Below are positions 23,071 through 34,660 of a stretch of DNA of 64,000 nt, piece by piece. Below the pieces are notes generated by a model. It made no database searches. It saw nothing but the letters and a program-made list of their open reading frames with translations, and had not been told where the DNA came from. The first letter of the stretch is position 1. Each line of letters begins with the position of its first letter. The position numbers and the translations under genes were made by a program. Source of the DNA: Platycnemis pennipes (lineage: Eukaryota > Arthropoda > Insecta > Odonata > Platycnemididae); the NCBI GenBank assembly GCA_933228895.1, contig OW121846.1, forward strand, positions 43,666,107 through 43,730,106, in the 5' to 3' direction.

Positions 23071-23889
23071 GGGAAGCAATACTTGCGAAACCAGACAAAT
23101 AATCACCAATTCGTGCAATAGCACAGCAGCAGCCTCTCCATTTACTTGGCTGTACACATGGACATTATAAAAACTCTCAACACAGAAAAAACGATACATC
23201 AAAAAGGATAACATTACAATTTAATTTAATTTCGAAGGAAAAGCATCACAGACAAAGCACAATTAACCATGGTTAACCAAATTAATATCACAAAATAGTT
23301 CACAAACTAAAATTCCCTGTTTACTGGTTTGAATGATGATTAATATGGTGGCATTAAAGCGTTAGCGTTTAAATATAGCATTAAAAAAGTTTTCCAGGGT
23401 TAGTGCCAACCTGCAATCACACGACGAACTTGAACTAGTAAATAATGTAAATGGGGTATAATGAGAGATGCTGGAAAAGAAATGAAACTGATAAGTGCTG
23501 CTACCCCTCGGCAAAATGACGAACTACCGGTATGTATTAGCGAGTTCAGACTATAGAGAATGTGCTTGGCTATTCGCATTACTTAGCATCCTTAGTACTT
23601 CCCAGTTTCTTCATCCGACTGTTTTTAAGGTTGACCTAATGAATAGTTTATTTAGTTCCATACATCCACAAGCTTAATGAAGGAAGTAACAAGAAACAAT
23701 ATGCTGCTGTAATCCTCAAGCTTGAGACTGATACCTCTAAATACTATAGTACTAATTTTTTCATTAAAGTAATAAGCTGCTAGTTGTTTCCATCGTATTT
23801 TAGTTTACACTTGCAATAAAAGGCTTAACATATTACTAACATATTTTCTTAAGAGTTTGTAACTCAAGAGAAATCTGAACTCTTTCTAC
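23071..23889. other. Gene-free stretch
   Basis: No domain was found in the short frames. TTTCTACAG at the right edge is a plausible splice acceptor for the hAT relic that follows. Confidence 0.45.
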
Positions 23890-26800
23890 AGGCTGACAGA
23901 AAAGGACAAGTGTCACTGATTTTATTCTTTGGACCACCGAGCAAGAAGCCACGGCTCCTAAACTATGACTTTGATGACTCTTCTGAAAGACCTACTGCGG
24001 TCGACAAGTCTCTAGGTTGCCTCAAGTCCACTGTCAAGAGTCCTCATACAAGGCTACTACTTCAGAGCCATCTACGAGCAATAGTGTACCTAAAGTGCAA
24101 AAAGTGTTAATGTGTTCTGAAACTTATCAATCATACCATATTGGTTTGGCTGTTGGAAAGACCTTGGATGATGATAAAAGCTAGAGCTTTTGACTAACAC
24201 ATGGAAGCCCCCACAGTAAATTATAATTTTCCAACGAGATCTGAAGGAAAGCAGACTCCCAAATTTAGATTAGAGTGGTTAGATCAGCATAACTGGCTTG
24301 CCTATAGTGAATATTTATCTGGAGGATTTTGCAAGACACGTGTTTTTTTGCTCCTGCTGGAGTGGGAGTAGGAAGTCAGGCAAGACTTTATTTTTGTTTA
24401 CTTACATATAATTCTATGGTTTTTATGAATATGCTCGATTTTTTCAATATTCTTTCAATGAGCATTTTACAAACCTTCAAATGAACAAAGGGTTAAAATC
24501 ATGAAAACATCTTACCATGTTCCTTAATACTTTATGTGTGAAAAAATGGTTCATTCCGTATTCATTGATATTACCTTAATAGGTTACTTACTGTTAACCT
24601 TGAAAATGCACATGAGTTAAAATGATTAATTTTAAATGAAAATAAAATTTTACTTTGAACTGACTTTTATGTTTTTAACACACAAATAAGCTATGCATCC
24701 TCTCAGTTTACAAGACGGAAATAGGCAAGAAGTGTAATATGAAAGTTAAATTAAAATGTTATTCATCATTACTTGATATTAAGAATGCACTCCTTTTTAG
24801 GTTCTTAAAACATTCTTAAAGGAACCTTTGAGTAAACTTTAGAAAGCTACAGAAGAAATCAAGCATCATGAATCCACCAAATACCGTCAGTTTATAATGG
24901 AGAAAGCTCTACATTTCAAAGTCTATGGAAGCTGCTCCTGGAATCTGAACCAAACATATTGGTCTAATGATCGATAGAAAAAAAGCAGACATAGTTGAGC
25001 AAAATTGAAAACGAATAAAACACACAATAAAAACAATACTATTTTCTGCCCAGAACAACCTCCCATAATCCCCATAGTGCCATAATCCCCATGAGAGGCC
25101 ATGGAGATTATGGCACTGTGAGCAGTGAAAAAGACCAAGAAATGGCTCTTCAAGGAAAACAGTGTTTTCAAAAGTCTCTTGCCATTTAGAATAGATGCAG
25201 GCGAGGAAGACTTAAATGGCATCTTTCGACATGCAAACGCAACAACACACTTATTAGCAAAACCATCCAAAATGATGTGATAGAATGCATTGGTGATCTT
25301 TTACATCCAAAAATAGTTGAAGATGTAAAAAGAGCCAAATATTTCTCCATAATATGTGAAGAGACTACCGATGTTAGTAGGAAGGAGCAACTTACATTCT
25401 GTGTACGATACATTAATATGAACAATTCCATAATAAAGGAGGAATTTATTGGCTTCATTGAGCTCATATCAACAATAAACTTGGCTATAAAATCAACGAC
25501 AGATGAAGAGATGTCAAAACTTGGCTTGTCATATACGATTACTTATGTGGTGAAGGGTATGACAGAGGATCAAATATGGTGGGACATTTACACGGCATGC
25601 AAGCCCTAATATCACAGCAACAGCCACTCACAATTTACACTCATTGCTTCAGTCACTCCTTGAACTTGTGCATCCCAAATTTTGCGGATCCCAGCAATAA
25701 GAAATGTTATGAGAATGATTGGAACGGTTTCTGTCTTCCTACCGGCCTCCACTCATCGCGTAAATGCTCTTATCGATGTTCTCGAAAAGATGAATTTCTC
25801 CTAATCAAAGAATCAGAGACTGAAGGCACTTTGCTCTACATGATGGGTAGAGAGACATTATAGCTTGATCACCTTTAAAGAGTGAATTGTTCCTGTTGTC
25901 ACAGTACTGGAATATTTGAGTGACAACAAAATGCCAGAAGTGTAGTCTGAAGCATACATGTCATCCTGCACCATCAACAAAAGTGAATTTGTTGTTGGCC
26001 TTGAAGTTGCAGTCCACTGCCTTGGTTTAACTTTAAGACTAATTCAATGGTTGCAAAGCCCCAAGCAGGATATCTTGTCTGCTTTAGTTAATGTAACTGA
26101 CATTTTGGTGACCTTCAAAAATATTCAGTTCGAAGCCGAACTTGAGTTCAACAGTCTGTACAAAAACTCCCTTCAAATTGCAGATGAGCTGGGGTCTGAA
26201 ATATCAACACTGAGAACATGCATACATCAAAGAAACAGAAGCAACATTCCCACAGAAAATTCTGAAGAATATTTAAGGAGATCAGTCTTCTAGCATGTTT
26301 CAGATCATTATATTTCAGAGATAGATACAAGATTCAGCAGAGGTTTCCGTGGAGTCCTTCCACTTGAAGGCCTCATTCCCTCCAACCTATCAAGATTCAT
26401 GGACAGTGAAATTCTAGCTGCTGTTGAAAAATATCAAACCTATACTGAAGAGACTGGGAGTACCACCTTGATGGTGGGAGAAATCAAGATGTGGAGAAAC
26501 AAATGGAGCAACATATGCAATTCGCCTGAAACAGTCTTTGATACAATCAAAGAATTGGACATTTCCTTTTTCCCAAGGATCGGTATTCTCCTTCAAGTTT
26601 TGGGAATGATACCTGTTACAACTGCAACAGTGGAACATTCATTTTCAATGCTAAGAAGGTACCTAATTAAATTTTGTATTATAACCTTTCCAAATAATTC
26701 ATGTTTTCAAACACTTTTAGGTATGTTGTTTCAAGATCTTTTTTGCTGCACTACTTTTTAATAATGTATGTAAAATAATTTTGTACTTTTTCTAATTACA

Positions 26801-27014
26801 TATTTATAACACGTAAAATGGGTTTTATGTTTGATTTTAGGTTGAAGACTTATTTGAAAAGTACCTACCTACTATGGGAGACGTACGATTAAATGGACTG
26901 GCAGTTGCAAACATGTCAACAGAAAGGGAGATAACAGTGGACAAAATGATAAGCATACTTAGCAAGGCTAGGAATAGACAGATGAGTGTAGAGAACTGGG
27001 AAAATGATTCATAA
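23890..27014 (+). pseudogene. hAT transposase relic (TTF zinc finger, DUF4371-type), intron-containing
   Basis: Successive pieces in shifting frames match the ZMYM/THAP-like hAT family. There is a basic start GPPSKKPRL (about 23931), then IGLAVGKTLDDD, then a TTF-type finger region WLDQHNWLAYSEYLSGGFC (about 24272). A probable intron follows (about 24380-24800, acceptor TTTTTAG). KATEEIKHHESTKYRQF, NNTLISKTIQNDVIECIGD and the core FSIICEETTDVSRKEQL (about 25340) come next, then the C-terminal dimerisation segment TATVEHSFSMLRR (about 26622). A second probable intron is at about 26658-26840, and the tail GDVRLNGLAVANMS runs to the stop near 27014. Several stops and frameshifts inactivate it. 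The element ends were not found. Confidence 0.82.
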
Positions 27015-27554
27015 TGCAGCTTCCACGACAACTCTGAGAAGAATGTCATTATTGCTTTTTAAATTAAACCACTGTATTCAATCGGAAGTAATTTTTCTTA
27101 CAATTTTATAGCACCCATTATAAATTCCCCCTTTAATTGTTAAGTATCTCTAGTTCAAATATCAACAAGCAGTCAAGTTTAAATGAATTGTAATTACATT
27201 TTGAATGTTTTTTTCCTATTTAAACTTCCTTACTCTTGTTTAACGTAAAAAAATTAACAGCAAAAACAAATGTACTTATTCAATCATAAAAGTGATTTGA
27301 CTATGTTCCTTATCATTAAGTCATACTTTAAAAACTACAAAAAGCATAATCATAAGTTTTTATTATTAATATTGCCGGTATTTCAATTAGGCCTATAATG
27401 ACCACCCTAAACCTTTTACTAATAAAACGACCTACTACATGTGCATAGTGCACTTTTTTTATCAAAGAATCATCCTAAAACCACCGTTTTGAGTCTTGAA
27501 AATCCCAAATTTCCAAAATCCCTGAAACCCCCTTTGGCTGATCCCCAGACCCCT
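27015..27554. other. Gene-free stretch
   Basis: AT-rich sequence between the hAT relic and the AGCT-rich TIR element; probably includes the untranslated end of the hAT element. Confidence 0.45.
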
Positions 27555-29114
27555 GGGGTGGAATTCTGTAACTCGGAGCTCCGGAGCTAACTCGCGAAAA
27601 GAGCTTCATGAAGCTCCTAGCTCCAAACGGTATTCTGTATCCCCGGAGAGAGAGCCAGAGGAGCTAGCACTAGCTCTCTAGCTCCTCTGGCGCCGATCGG
27701 TATTCTGTATGCCTTTGCGGAGCGCCTTCCGGCGCTCCCAGCTGCCTCCAAAGGAGCTTCACGAAGAGCCAGCCCGAACCCCGCGCTAGGCCTTTCTCCC
27801 GTGGAACTTACGGCGTATGTTGTTAGTCTTTTGTTTAAGCAGAAGGAACTTTCAGTGTGAACTTCGACACGGCACGAATGCTCAATCGTAGGATTTTGCT
27901 TCTTTTGTTCGAGGAAGAGCTGGTTGACGCCCAACAATTAATATTATTCTTTGAACTATATTTATACGCCTTTTCTTCGCGGAAATACACTGCCTCATAT
28001 TAGTGTCATGACGCTGTGTGCTTTCTTCAATTTTAAATAAGGAACAGCATAAACATACATTCTCGCGAAGTTATGACCTTAGACCAAGCTTTTAACATGA
28101 GATAATAATTAATGTAAACAATAGTTCTGCACTGGTAAAAATAAAATTTTATTAGACTAAAAACTCCTTTTGGGACATGCATATGACAAAAATTAAAAGA
28201 TCTATACAATCAGAAGGGAATGAAGTGAAATTCTGCACCATTCTCAACACCTTGATGGAGTATACTGTAACACATTAAGTTATCATAAAGTAACGTTTAA
28301 TTTTTATGTAACTCACCATCGTGAGTGCACCAATTGTTATGACATGTTAGGATTATTCTATACACATTTCACTCAAATGAAAGAATTAACCATTACGTAC
28401 GCACTCAATCATATTCAAAGCTCAATAAACAAATTTGGAACGCCATGTGAAGCCAACAGATTTTCTTGACAAACCGATTTTGAAGCCAATATGAACACTA
28501 CAGAGACACAAAAGGAAGTAGAACACCTTATTTATAGTTAAGCACTCCGCAGTCACTGGGTACTATCTTTTGGAAACACTTTGACACCACTCGAATGACA
28601 CCACTAAACGTGTAGGAAACACACACTGTAAATTAGTCACAACTGATTTCGGCAGAGAAAGATGTAAATCTGCAACATTCAGCTCGCTCAATTTCCAGTT
28701 TTCAAGAAATACTGAAATTTCTCATCACCGCCGCTCTAGTTAACGTTTCTTGTGACAAGTATATGCCAGTGAACTTGAAAATGAGGCGAAATTGCGGCAA
28801 ACAGTTGTTTTTAGGACTTCTCTCTTCGATAAGATTGGCCGAAGTGCATAGCATAAAACACCTCACTAGCACCTGTTGGACACAGATTTGAAAAATAGAA
28901 TTATATAGCAGTACAATCGTCGCCCACCTTTACGATTCTCGTATCCATTACACGTCTGGGTCTTTGGCATCACAAAAAGAAATACGTATTTACATGTCTT
29001 ATTTATCAAGCGTTATCAGGCGACGAATTACGGTAAAGTAAGATTTCACGCTTTCCCGGCGAATTGCATTGATGAACTCTTCTCGGGCTCTACACCGGGT
29101 GAGTGAATGTAATG

Positions 29115-29159
29115 TTGCCGACGTTTCGGGTAGCGACTCGTTACCCATCCTCAAGGCAA
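29115..29159 (-). ncRNA. Hammerhead-like motif, left arm
   Basis: Mirror image of the motif at 31373-31417: stem I TTGCC/GGCAA, core TTGAGGA (C3 replaced by T), stem II GGGTA/TACCC, GAA, self-complementary ACGT, then C. Confidence 0.5.
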
Positions 29160-29162
29160 ATG

Positions 29163-30258
29163 TCACGTAACTAAACCGTCCGTTGGTTTTATACGGACGC
29201 TGGCGGTGGGGGATTGGTCGAGCCCCGATTGTTGAGCTGGAGGACCGTTGACCGTTGAACTTTGGCCGTTGACCGTTGGCCTCGCTCTGTCAACCTGTAT
29301 TCTCTTTAGGATTCTATTCCATGAGCTGCTGATGGTATAGCCCGAATCCCGATTTACGTTCCTCCTCTCCATTTTTATTTCTATCGCTTCCTTTGTCAAG
29401 CGATCCCAAAATTTGTCCGAGCGCCAGATAACCCTCGTATCGTCCCATTTAATGCGATGGTCTAGACTGAGGCTATGTTCAACTATCGCTGATTTCTCCG
29501 GCTGTCCGAGTCGAAAATGTCTTCGATGTTCTTTCAGTCGAGTGGAAATCGTTCGACCTGTCTCTCCCACATAGACCTCGCCACATTCACAAGGTATTTT
29601 ATAGACCCCCGGAGTCATGAGGCCGACTGGGTCCTTCGCTCTCACGAGACGATCCCTTAAATTGGGCAATGGTCTGTGAATGGTGTCGATGTTAAACCTC
29701 TTCAAAACCCTCGAAATTTTTCCAGATATCGTAGAAACATATGGCAAAACGGCTCTGGCTGTCAGTTTGTTGTGTTCATTCTCTGTAACTGAAACCCTTG
29801 AAAGGTTAGAGGACCTCTTGAGAGCCAAGGAAATTTGCCGCTCACCATATCCATTCTGTCGGAAGGTTTTTCTGAGGTGGTCTAATTCCATAGGAAGATT
29901 TTCTTCGTCGGAAATAGCCTTTGCGCGATGTATTAGTGTGGAGAGGACCGCGCTGCGTTGAGAGGGGTGATGATGACTGAGGCCGTTCAGGTAGAGATCC
30001 GTATGCGTCGGTTTACGGTAAACGCTGTGTCCAAGTTTGCCATTTTCCTTCCGGTGGATAAGGACATCGAGAAAGGCTATCATATTGTTCTTCTCCGTTT
30101 CCATTGTAAATTGGATATTGGGATGCTGGTTGTTCATATGCTCCAAGAACGATGCAAGAGTGTCCGGTCCATGAGGCCATATGATGAACGTGTCATCCAC
30201 GTATCTGTAAAAGCACTTGGGTCTTAACGGAGCAGTAGTAAGGGCTCTTTCCTCGAAA
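29163..30258 (-). CDS. Penelope-like RT (C-terminal half) plus GIY-YIG endonuclease, left arm
   Basis: A 5'-truncated reading frame. Penelope-like proteins combine a telomerase-related reverse transcriptase with a C-terminal GIY-YIG nuclease that nicks the target. The catalytic YVDDTFI is present near the arm start (about 30194), followed by FLDVLIHRKENG (about 30053-30088) and the thumb region. The GIY-YIG domain shows GVYKIPCECGEVYVGETGRT (about 29557-29616) and the arginine/histidine-rich RLKEHRRHF. The fingers and first palm motif are missing, so it cannot be a complete enzyme. The amino-acid sequence is the same as that of the opposite arm. The natural start codon is not in this copy. 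Confidence 0.92.
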
Positions 30259-30265
30259 TTTTTAC

Positions 30266-31369
30266 ATGCAGGATTTCGAGGAAAGAGCCCTTACTACTGC
30301 TCCGTTAAGACCCAAGTGCTTTTACAGATACGTGGATGACACGTTCATCATATGGCCTCATGGACCGGACACTCTTGCATCGTTCTTGGAGCATATGAAC
30401 AACCAGCATCCCAATATCCAATTTACAATGGAAACGGAGAAGAACAATATGATAGCCTTTCTCGATGTCCTTATCCACCGGAAGGAAAATGGCAAACTTG
30501 GACACAGCGTTTACCGTAAACCGACGCATACGGATCTCTACCTGAACGGCCTCAGTCATCATCACCCCTCTCAACGCAGCGCGGTCCTCTCCACACTAAT
30601 ACATCGCGCAAAGGCTATTTCCGACGAAGAAAATCTTCCTATGGAATTAGACCACCTCAGAAAAACCTTCCGACAGAATGGATATGGTGAGCGGCAAATT
30701 TCCTTGGCTCTCAAGAGGTCCTCTAACCTTTCAAGGGTTTCAGTTACAGAGAATGAACACAACAAACTGACAGCCAGAGCCGTTTTGCCATATGTTTCTA
30801 CGATATCTGGAAAAATTTCGAGGGTTTTGAAGAGGTTTAACATCGACACCATTCACAGACCATTGCCCAATTTAAGGGATCGTCTCGTGAGAGCGAAGGA
30901 CCCAGTCGGCCTCATGACTCCGGGGGTCTATAAAATACCTTGTGAATGTGGCGAGGTCTATGTGGGAGAGACAGGTCGAACGATTTCCACTCGACTGAAA
31001 GAACATCGAAGACATTTTCGACTCGGACAGCCGGAGAAATCAGCGATAGTTGAACATAGCCTCAGTCTAGACCATCGCATTAAATGGGACGATACGAGGG
31101 TTATCTGGCGCTCGGACAAATTTTGGGATCGCTTGACAAAGGAAGCGATAGAAATAAAAATGGAGAGGAGGAACGTAAATCGGGATTCGGGCTATACCAT
31201 CAGCAGCTCATGGAATAGAATCCTAAAGAGAATACAGGTTGACAGAGCGAGGCCAACGGTCAACGGCCAAAGTTCAACGGTCAACGGTCCTCCAGCTCAA
31301 CAATCGGGGCTCGACCAATCCCCCACCGCCAGCGTCCGTATAAAACCAACGGACGGTTTAGTTACGTGA
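30266..31369 (+). CDS. Penelope-like RT (C-terminal half) plus GIY-YIG endonuclease, right arm
   Basis: Plus-strand twin of the left-arm frame, open from an ATG in the central spacer (30266) to 31369 without a stop. YRYVDDTFIIW lies at about 30323 and the GIY-YIG region at about 30916-31010. The ATG arises from spacer sequence and so is probably not the authentic start. The lack of stops or any difference between arms indicates a recent event (or an artefact). It is truncated like its twin and is unlikely to be active alone. Confidence 0.92.
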   Translation: MQDFEERALTTAPLRPKCFYRYVDDTFIIWPHGPDTLASFLEHMNNQHPNIQFTMETEKNNMIAFLDVLIHRKENGKLGHSVYRKPTHTDLYLNGLSHHHPSQRSAVLSTLIHRAKAISDEENLPMELDHLRKTFRQNGYGERQISLALKRSSNLSRVSVTENEHNKLTARAVLPYVSTISGKISRVLKRFNIDTIHRPLPNLRDRLVRAKDPVGLMTPGVYKIPCECGEVYVGETGRTISTRLKEHRRHFRLGQPEKSAIVEHSLSLDHRIKWDDTRVIWRSDKFWDRLTKEAIEIKMERRNVNRDSGYTISSSWNRILKRIQVDRARPTVNGQSSTVNGPPAQQSGLDQSPTASVRIKPTDGLVT

Positions 31370-31372
31370 CAT

Positions 31373-31417
31373 TTGCCTTGAGGATGGGTAACGAGTCGCT
31401 ACCCGAAACGTCGGCAA
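31373..31417 (+). ncRNA. Hammerhead-like motif, right arm
   Basis: Stem I is TTGCC (31373-31377) with GGCAA (31413-31417). The core is TTGAGGA, with the first core base T instead of C. One extra T precedes stem II GGGTA/TACCC with a 10-base loop, then GAA (31405-31407), the palindrome ACGT (31408-31411) and the cleavage-site C at 31412. It is in the 3' terminal region, where Penelope-like elements are known to carry hammerheads. The core change may reduce activity. Confidence 0.55.
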
Positions 31418-32069
31418 CATTACATTCACTCACCCGGTGTAGAGCCCGAGAAGAGTTCATCAATACGGTAAAGTAGCTCAAATAAAGGAAGCGATGGCTA
31501 TAAACCACGCATAATAACATTATACTTAATACATAAAATAATATAATAAGTAATATATCGCCTTACAAATGCCAAGAAATATACAAAACAATAAAATATC
31601 TTACGTCTTATTACAACGGGCATTACCAAAGAATCACAACGAGATAGTTTTGCCAGCTAACTACACTACATTTACCTTCCTTGCCTTTGCTCCGATATTC
31701 TAATTGCATTTCATGCATTACAAAATCATTAAAAGTCCTTCAACAATGGATACGACAATAAATACGTCAGACTAGGCCAACTATCGTAAACAAACGGCAG
31801 CCATGTTGATTATACGATATTATGGTGTTCACCGGAAATGGTTTAACTATTACCCGCGAAAAACATGTAAACAAACAATTCTATTGGCTCTCTGGACGAC
31901 GTAACATTTTTTAAGGATTTGCTCGAAGAAATTTTCATACCCAGAACTAGCTCCATTGGCACAGGCGCTAGAGTAAGCTCCATCGAGTTAGAGAATACCG
32001 GTAGGAGACAATTCAGGGAGTAAGCTGAAGCTCCTAGCTCCGGAGCTCCGAGTTAGAGAATTCCACCCC

Positions 32070-32205
32070 TGGTTTGCCTTCCCCTTGGTCCAAACCTAGA
32101 TCCACCACTGCTTGCAACCAATGGGAGTGATAACTACAGAGGGTGGCTGATTGAATGCAACTGTTAAAAGTTTTTTCTTTTCTATCATTATAAACTTTAC
32201 ATACA
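32070..32205. other. Short gene-free stretch
   Basis: Flank of the AGCT-rich element; nothing was recognised. Confidence 0.4.
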
Positions 32206-32292
32206 GGATTCCAGAGATTCGAGGTATTCGAGAGATTCGGGACCTCTTACGATTCGGAATCGAGAAAATTTAAGACTCGTCCCACCTCTAAT
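32206..32292. mobile_element. One end of a hAT-like MITE (GATTCGAGG word family)
   Basis: On the minus strand it begins TAGAGGTGGGACGAGTC (32290) and continues with GATTCCGAATCG, GATTCGAGGTATTCGAG and similar partly self-complementary words. The layout is the same as the other TAGA..TGGG MITEs. The opposite end was not found. Confidence 0.45.
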
Positions 32293-32347
32293 CAATGCCA
32301 TTCACTGTCTCTGGCAATGATCAAGTAATAAATATAAGTTCTATCGC

Positions 32348-32463
32348 TTAACACTTTCACTGCGGGCCCCAAGCATGGAATATGTTTCCCGTGAGCGACA
32401 GTAATTTTTTTCATGAAGAGAGGACGCACCTCTACGGTGCATCCTCTACAATGAAAGGGTTAA
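32348..32463. mobile_element. 116-bp TTAA-flanked mini-element
   Basis: TTAA (32348-32351 and 32460-32463) flanks ends CACTTTCACTGC and (reversed) CCCTTTCATTGT. The interior carries an AGAGGACGCACC/GGTGCATCCTCT hairpin (32419-32456). It resembles a piggyBac-type MITE. Confidence 0.6.
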
Positions 32464-34660
32464 CACTTGTGATGATCAAATGAATATAATGAATGTAGTT
32501 GCTTACCCCAGATCGGAGTGTTACCAATTCATCATTAATAGACTCATATTTATATACCTATATTAATAATTATTACACTTTCTACTTAAGACAACATTTT
32601 CAACTCTGGCATACTTTTTTACCATAAAATAGCCACGACAAGTACATAATTCCTAATAATAGCTAAAAGGTTATTAATAAGTTACAGGCACAAGATTTGG
32701 CAGTTTCATATGTAAATGTAAGCAGGGGAGTTAATTATGTTTACCATGTTTGCTTGAGAGATACAATAATCTGGATAAATAGGCAAATTTTCTAAGCAGG
32801 GTAATAAATTATGCATGGATAATTTAATATGTTGATATTAGTTATTCACTGGACATGGTGAAAGGTGACAAGTTACATGTGAATCTGCCCCAAACTGTTC
32901 CAAAAGAATGAAATAAGCTTGGCACTGGTAGCCAGAATTTTTGTTTTCCGATCTTCAGGGTTCTTACACCGGAAGGGGAGGGCTAAATTATTATGACTCA
33001 GAAATGGGTAATTACCGAGTAATTATAATATAGAACACCTCAATTCAGAATAGCAGATCGAGCTATAATGACCAGTGGAATAGCACAACGGTGACATAGC
33101 AGCCCTGATTCAGAATAGCAGCCCATGTTTTCCATGGGGATGTTCCTGAACATGAAAAAGATATGAAAAGGTATGATTTTTAAATATTATTAAAGCACAC
33201 AAGTTTTAATGAAGGGAAATTTGACATGCTCAAGTAATGATTATATAGAAATATTTAATGCATGAGACGCGAAAAGCCTTACAGACACTTAAGAAATGAG
33301 CAAGGCAATAGATTGCTGGGGAGAAAGAGGATATGTGATAGAATACTATTTGCAGATTAAAAAAACAGATCAAATGAATCTAGTCAAGAAAGAGGTACAA
33401 ATGGTATTTGTATGCTATGCTGATGACCGTATTAACAAAAAATATCAATGCCTGATGCACTGATAATAAAAATAACATGAAATAGAATTGAAAGTTAAAC
33501 ATGGTGACAGGGATGGGAATGAGGTAGGAAGTGAGAGCTGAAAATAATAACTGTCCATAGGAGTGGAGTTTTGCACAATATGCAGGTTATTAATAACTAA
33601 TAGTGGTTAATACACCAGCATAGTTGCTGATTCATGTGAAAAATGCTGGATGATGTGAAGAGATAAAGAGACACCAAAAGAGCTGGGCATATATTTGAAA
33701 AGTGTAAACAAAAATGTCATCTTCACTCTTTCCGTGCCATATTTAATTGCTGAAAAATGAGCGAAAATTGCCAGGCTACTCTACTGAAAAAATTTTAAAA
33801 TGCACAGTGCTTCACCACAATAACAGCATCTGCTTATCAGAAACACCAACTCAATGTATGATAGAACTACTTTCCCCATTTTGTGTCACATACCTTTCAG
33901 GTTCCTCTCACCCCAGGTTAGGCGGGCAATTGTCTCAAGGATGCCCTGCATTACACTTACGAGAGTAACACGATACAAAGCTATATAGCCCACCTCAATT
34001 CAGAATAGCAGATTGGGCTATAATGAACAGTAGAATAGCACAACGGTGACAGCTACATTCACAGTGCATTTTATGAATTTATCAGTAAAATAACCTGGCA
34101 ATTGTAACACAAATTACAGCAATTACATATGGCACCGAATAAGTTAATTTGTTTAAACTTTTTAAATATATGCCTTGCTCTTTTAAAAGGGACTTACAAG
34201 GCTAAGACCCCAAGAAAAAATGCCGACGCATCATATAAATACGTAACAGGATATACAAATAAACAGATAAAATCAGAAAAAATGAAAATTTCCATTCATG
34301 TTAACATCTCAGTATTGAAGCACACTGTATGGAAGTGTTAAAAACTCTATACCATGGACCATTTTATACACATGGATCTTATGGTACCATAATCTGGGGA
34401 AGTGGATGCTCAACCCACTAACAGTCCCCTGAGTGCTTAGGTATATAACTCAGTAATTTTTGTGAAAAAGAATATGGCTATTCTCCCATTGCATATTAGC
34501 ATGCACACCCATGAGACTAGGACAGGGAATCATTTATGTGTAGTATCTTCTAATATACAATGATGTCTAAGGGACCTTGCTCCTTATGTACAACAAACTT
34601 CCCGCAAGTTTAAAAAATGTGAAATCACTCACCATTTTTAAGAATAAAGTGTTCATGTTC
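32464..34660. other. Gene-free stretch with a dispersed 60-bp direct repeat
   Basis: No coding domain is recognised. The block CACCTCAATTCAGAATAGCA through GAATAGCACAACGGTGAC occurs at 33037-33096 and 33991-34050 in direct orientation with a few changes. A partial third piece (GATTCAGAATAGCAG) is at about 33108. Confidence 0.7.

Larger units (their letters stand above)
29029..31475. mobile_element. Penelope-like element inserted as a perfect inverted dimer
   Basis: Arms 29068-30259 and 30273-31464 (1192 bases each) are exact reverse complements wherever I compared them, with no indel (paired coordinates sum to 60532) around a 13-base centre. TACGGTAAAGTA at 29029-29040 and 31464-31475 is a probable target duplication. 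A 27-base asymmetric segment (29041-29067) sits between it and the left arm. Both outer ends are the element 3' end, including a hammerhead-like motif; the centre is the truncated 5' side. Either a true snap-back insertion or an assembly or read artefact could give this structure. Confidence 0.85.
27555..32069. mobile_element. TIR element with AGCT-rich ends, split by a palindromic Penelope-like element
   Basis: The left end GGGGTGGAATTCTGTAACTC (27555) and the right end, reversed, GGGGTGGAATTCTCTAACTC (32069) form an inverted repeat that continues GGAGCTCCGGAGCTA on both sides. The left subterminal zone (27575-27780) is built from GGAGCT/AGCTCC words and repeated GGTATTCTGTAT. Without the Penelope insertion it is about 2.1 kb. 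No transposase is recognised, though the minus-strand frame at 27617-27937 is open. TIRs of this GGAATTCT style occur in PIF/Harbinger elements, but I find no target duplication, so the class is tentative. Confidence 0.6.
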
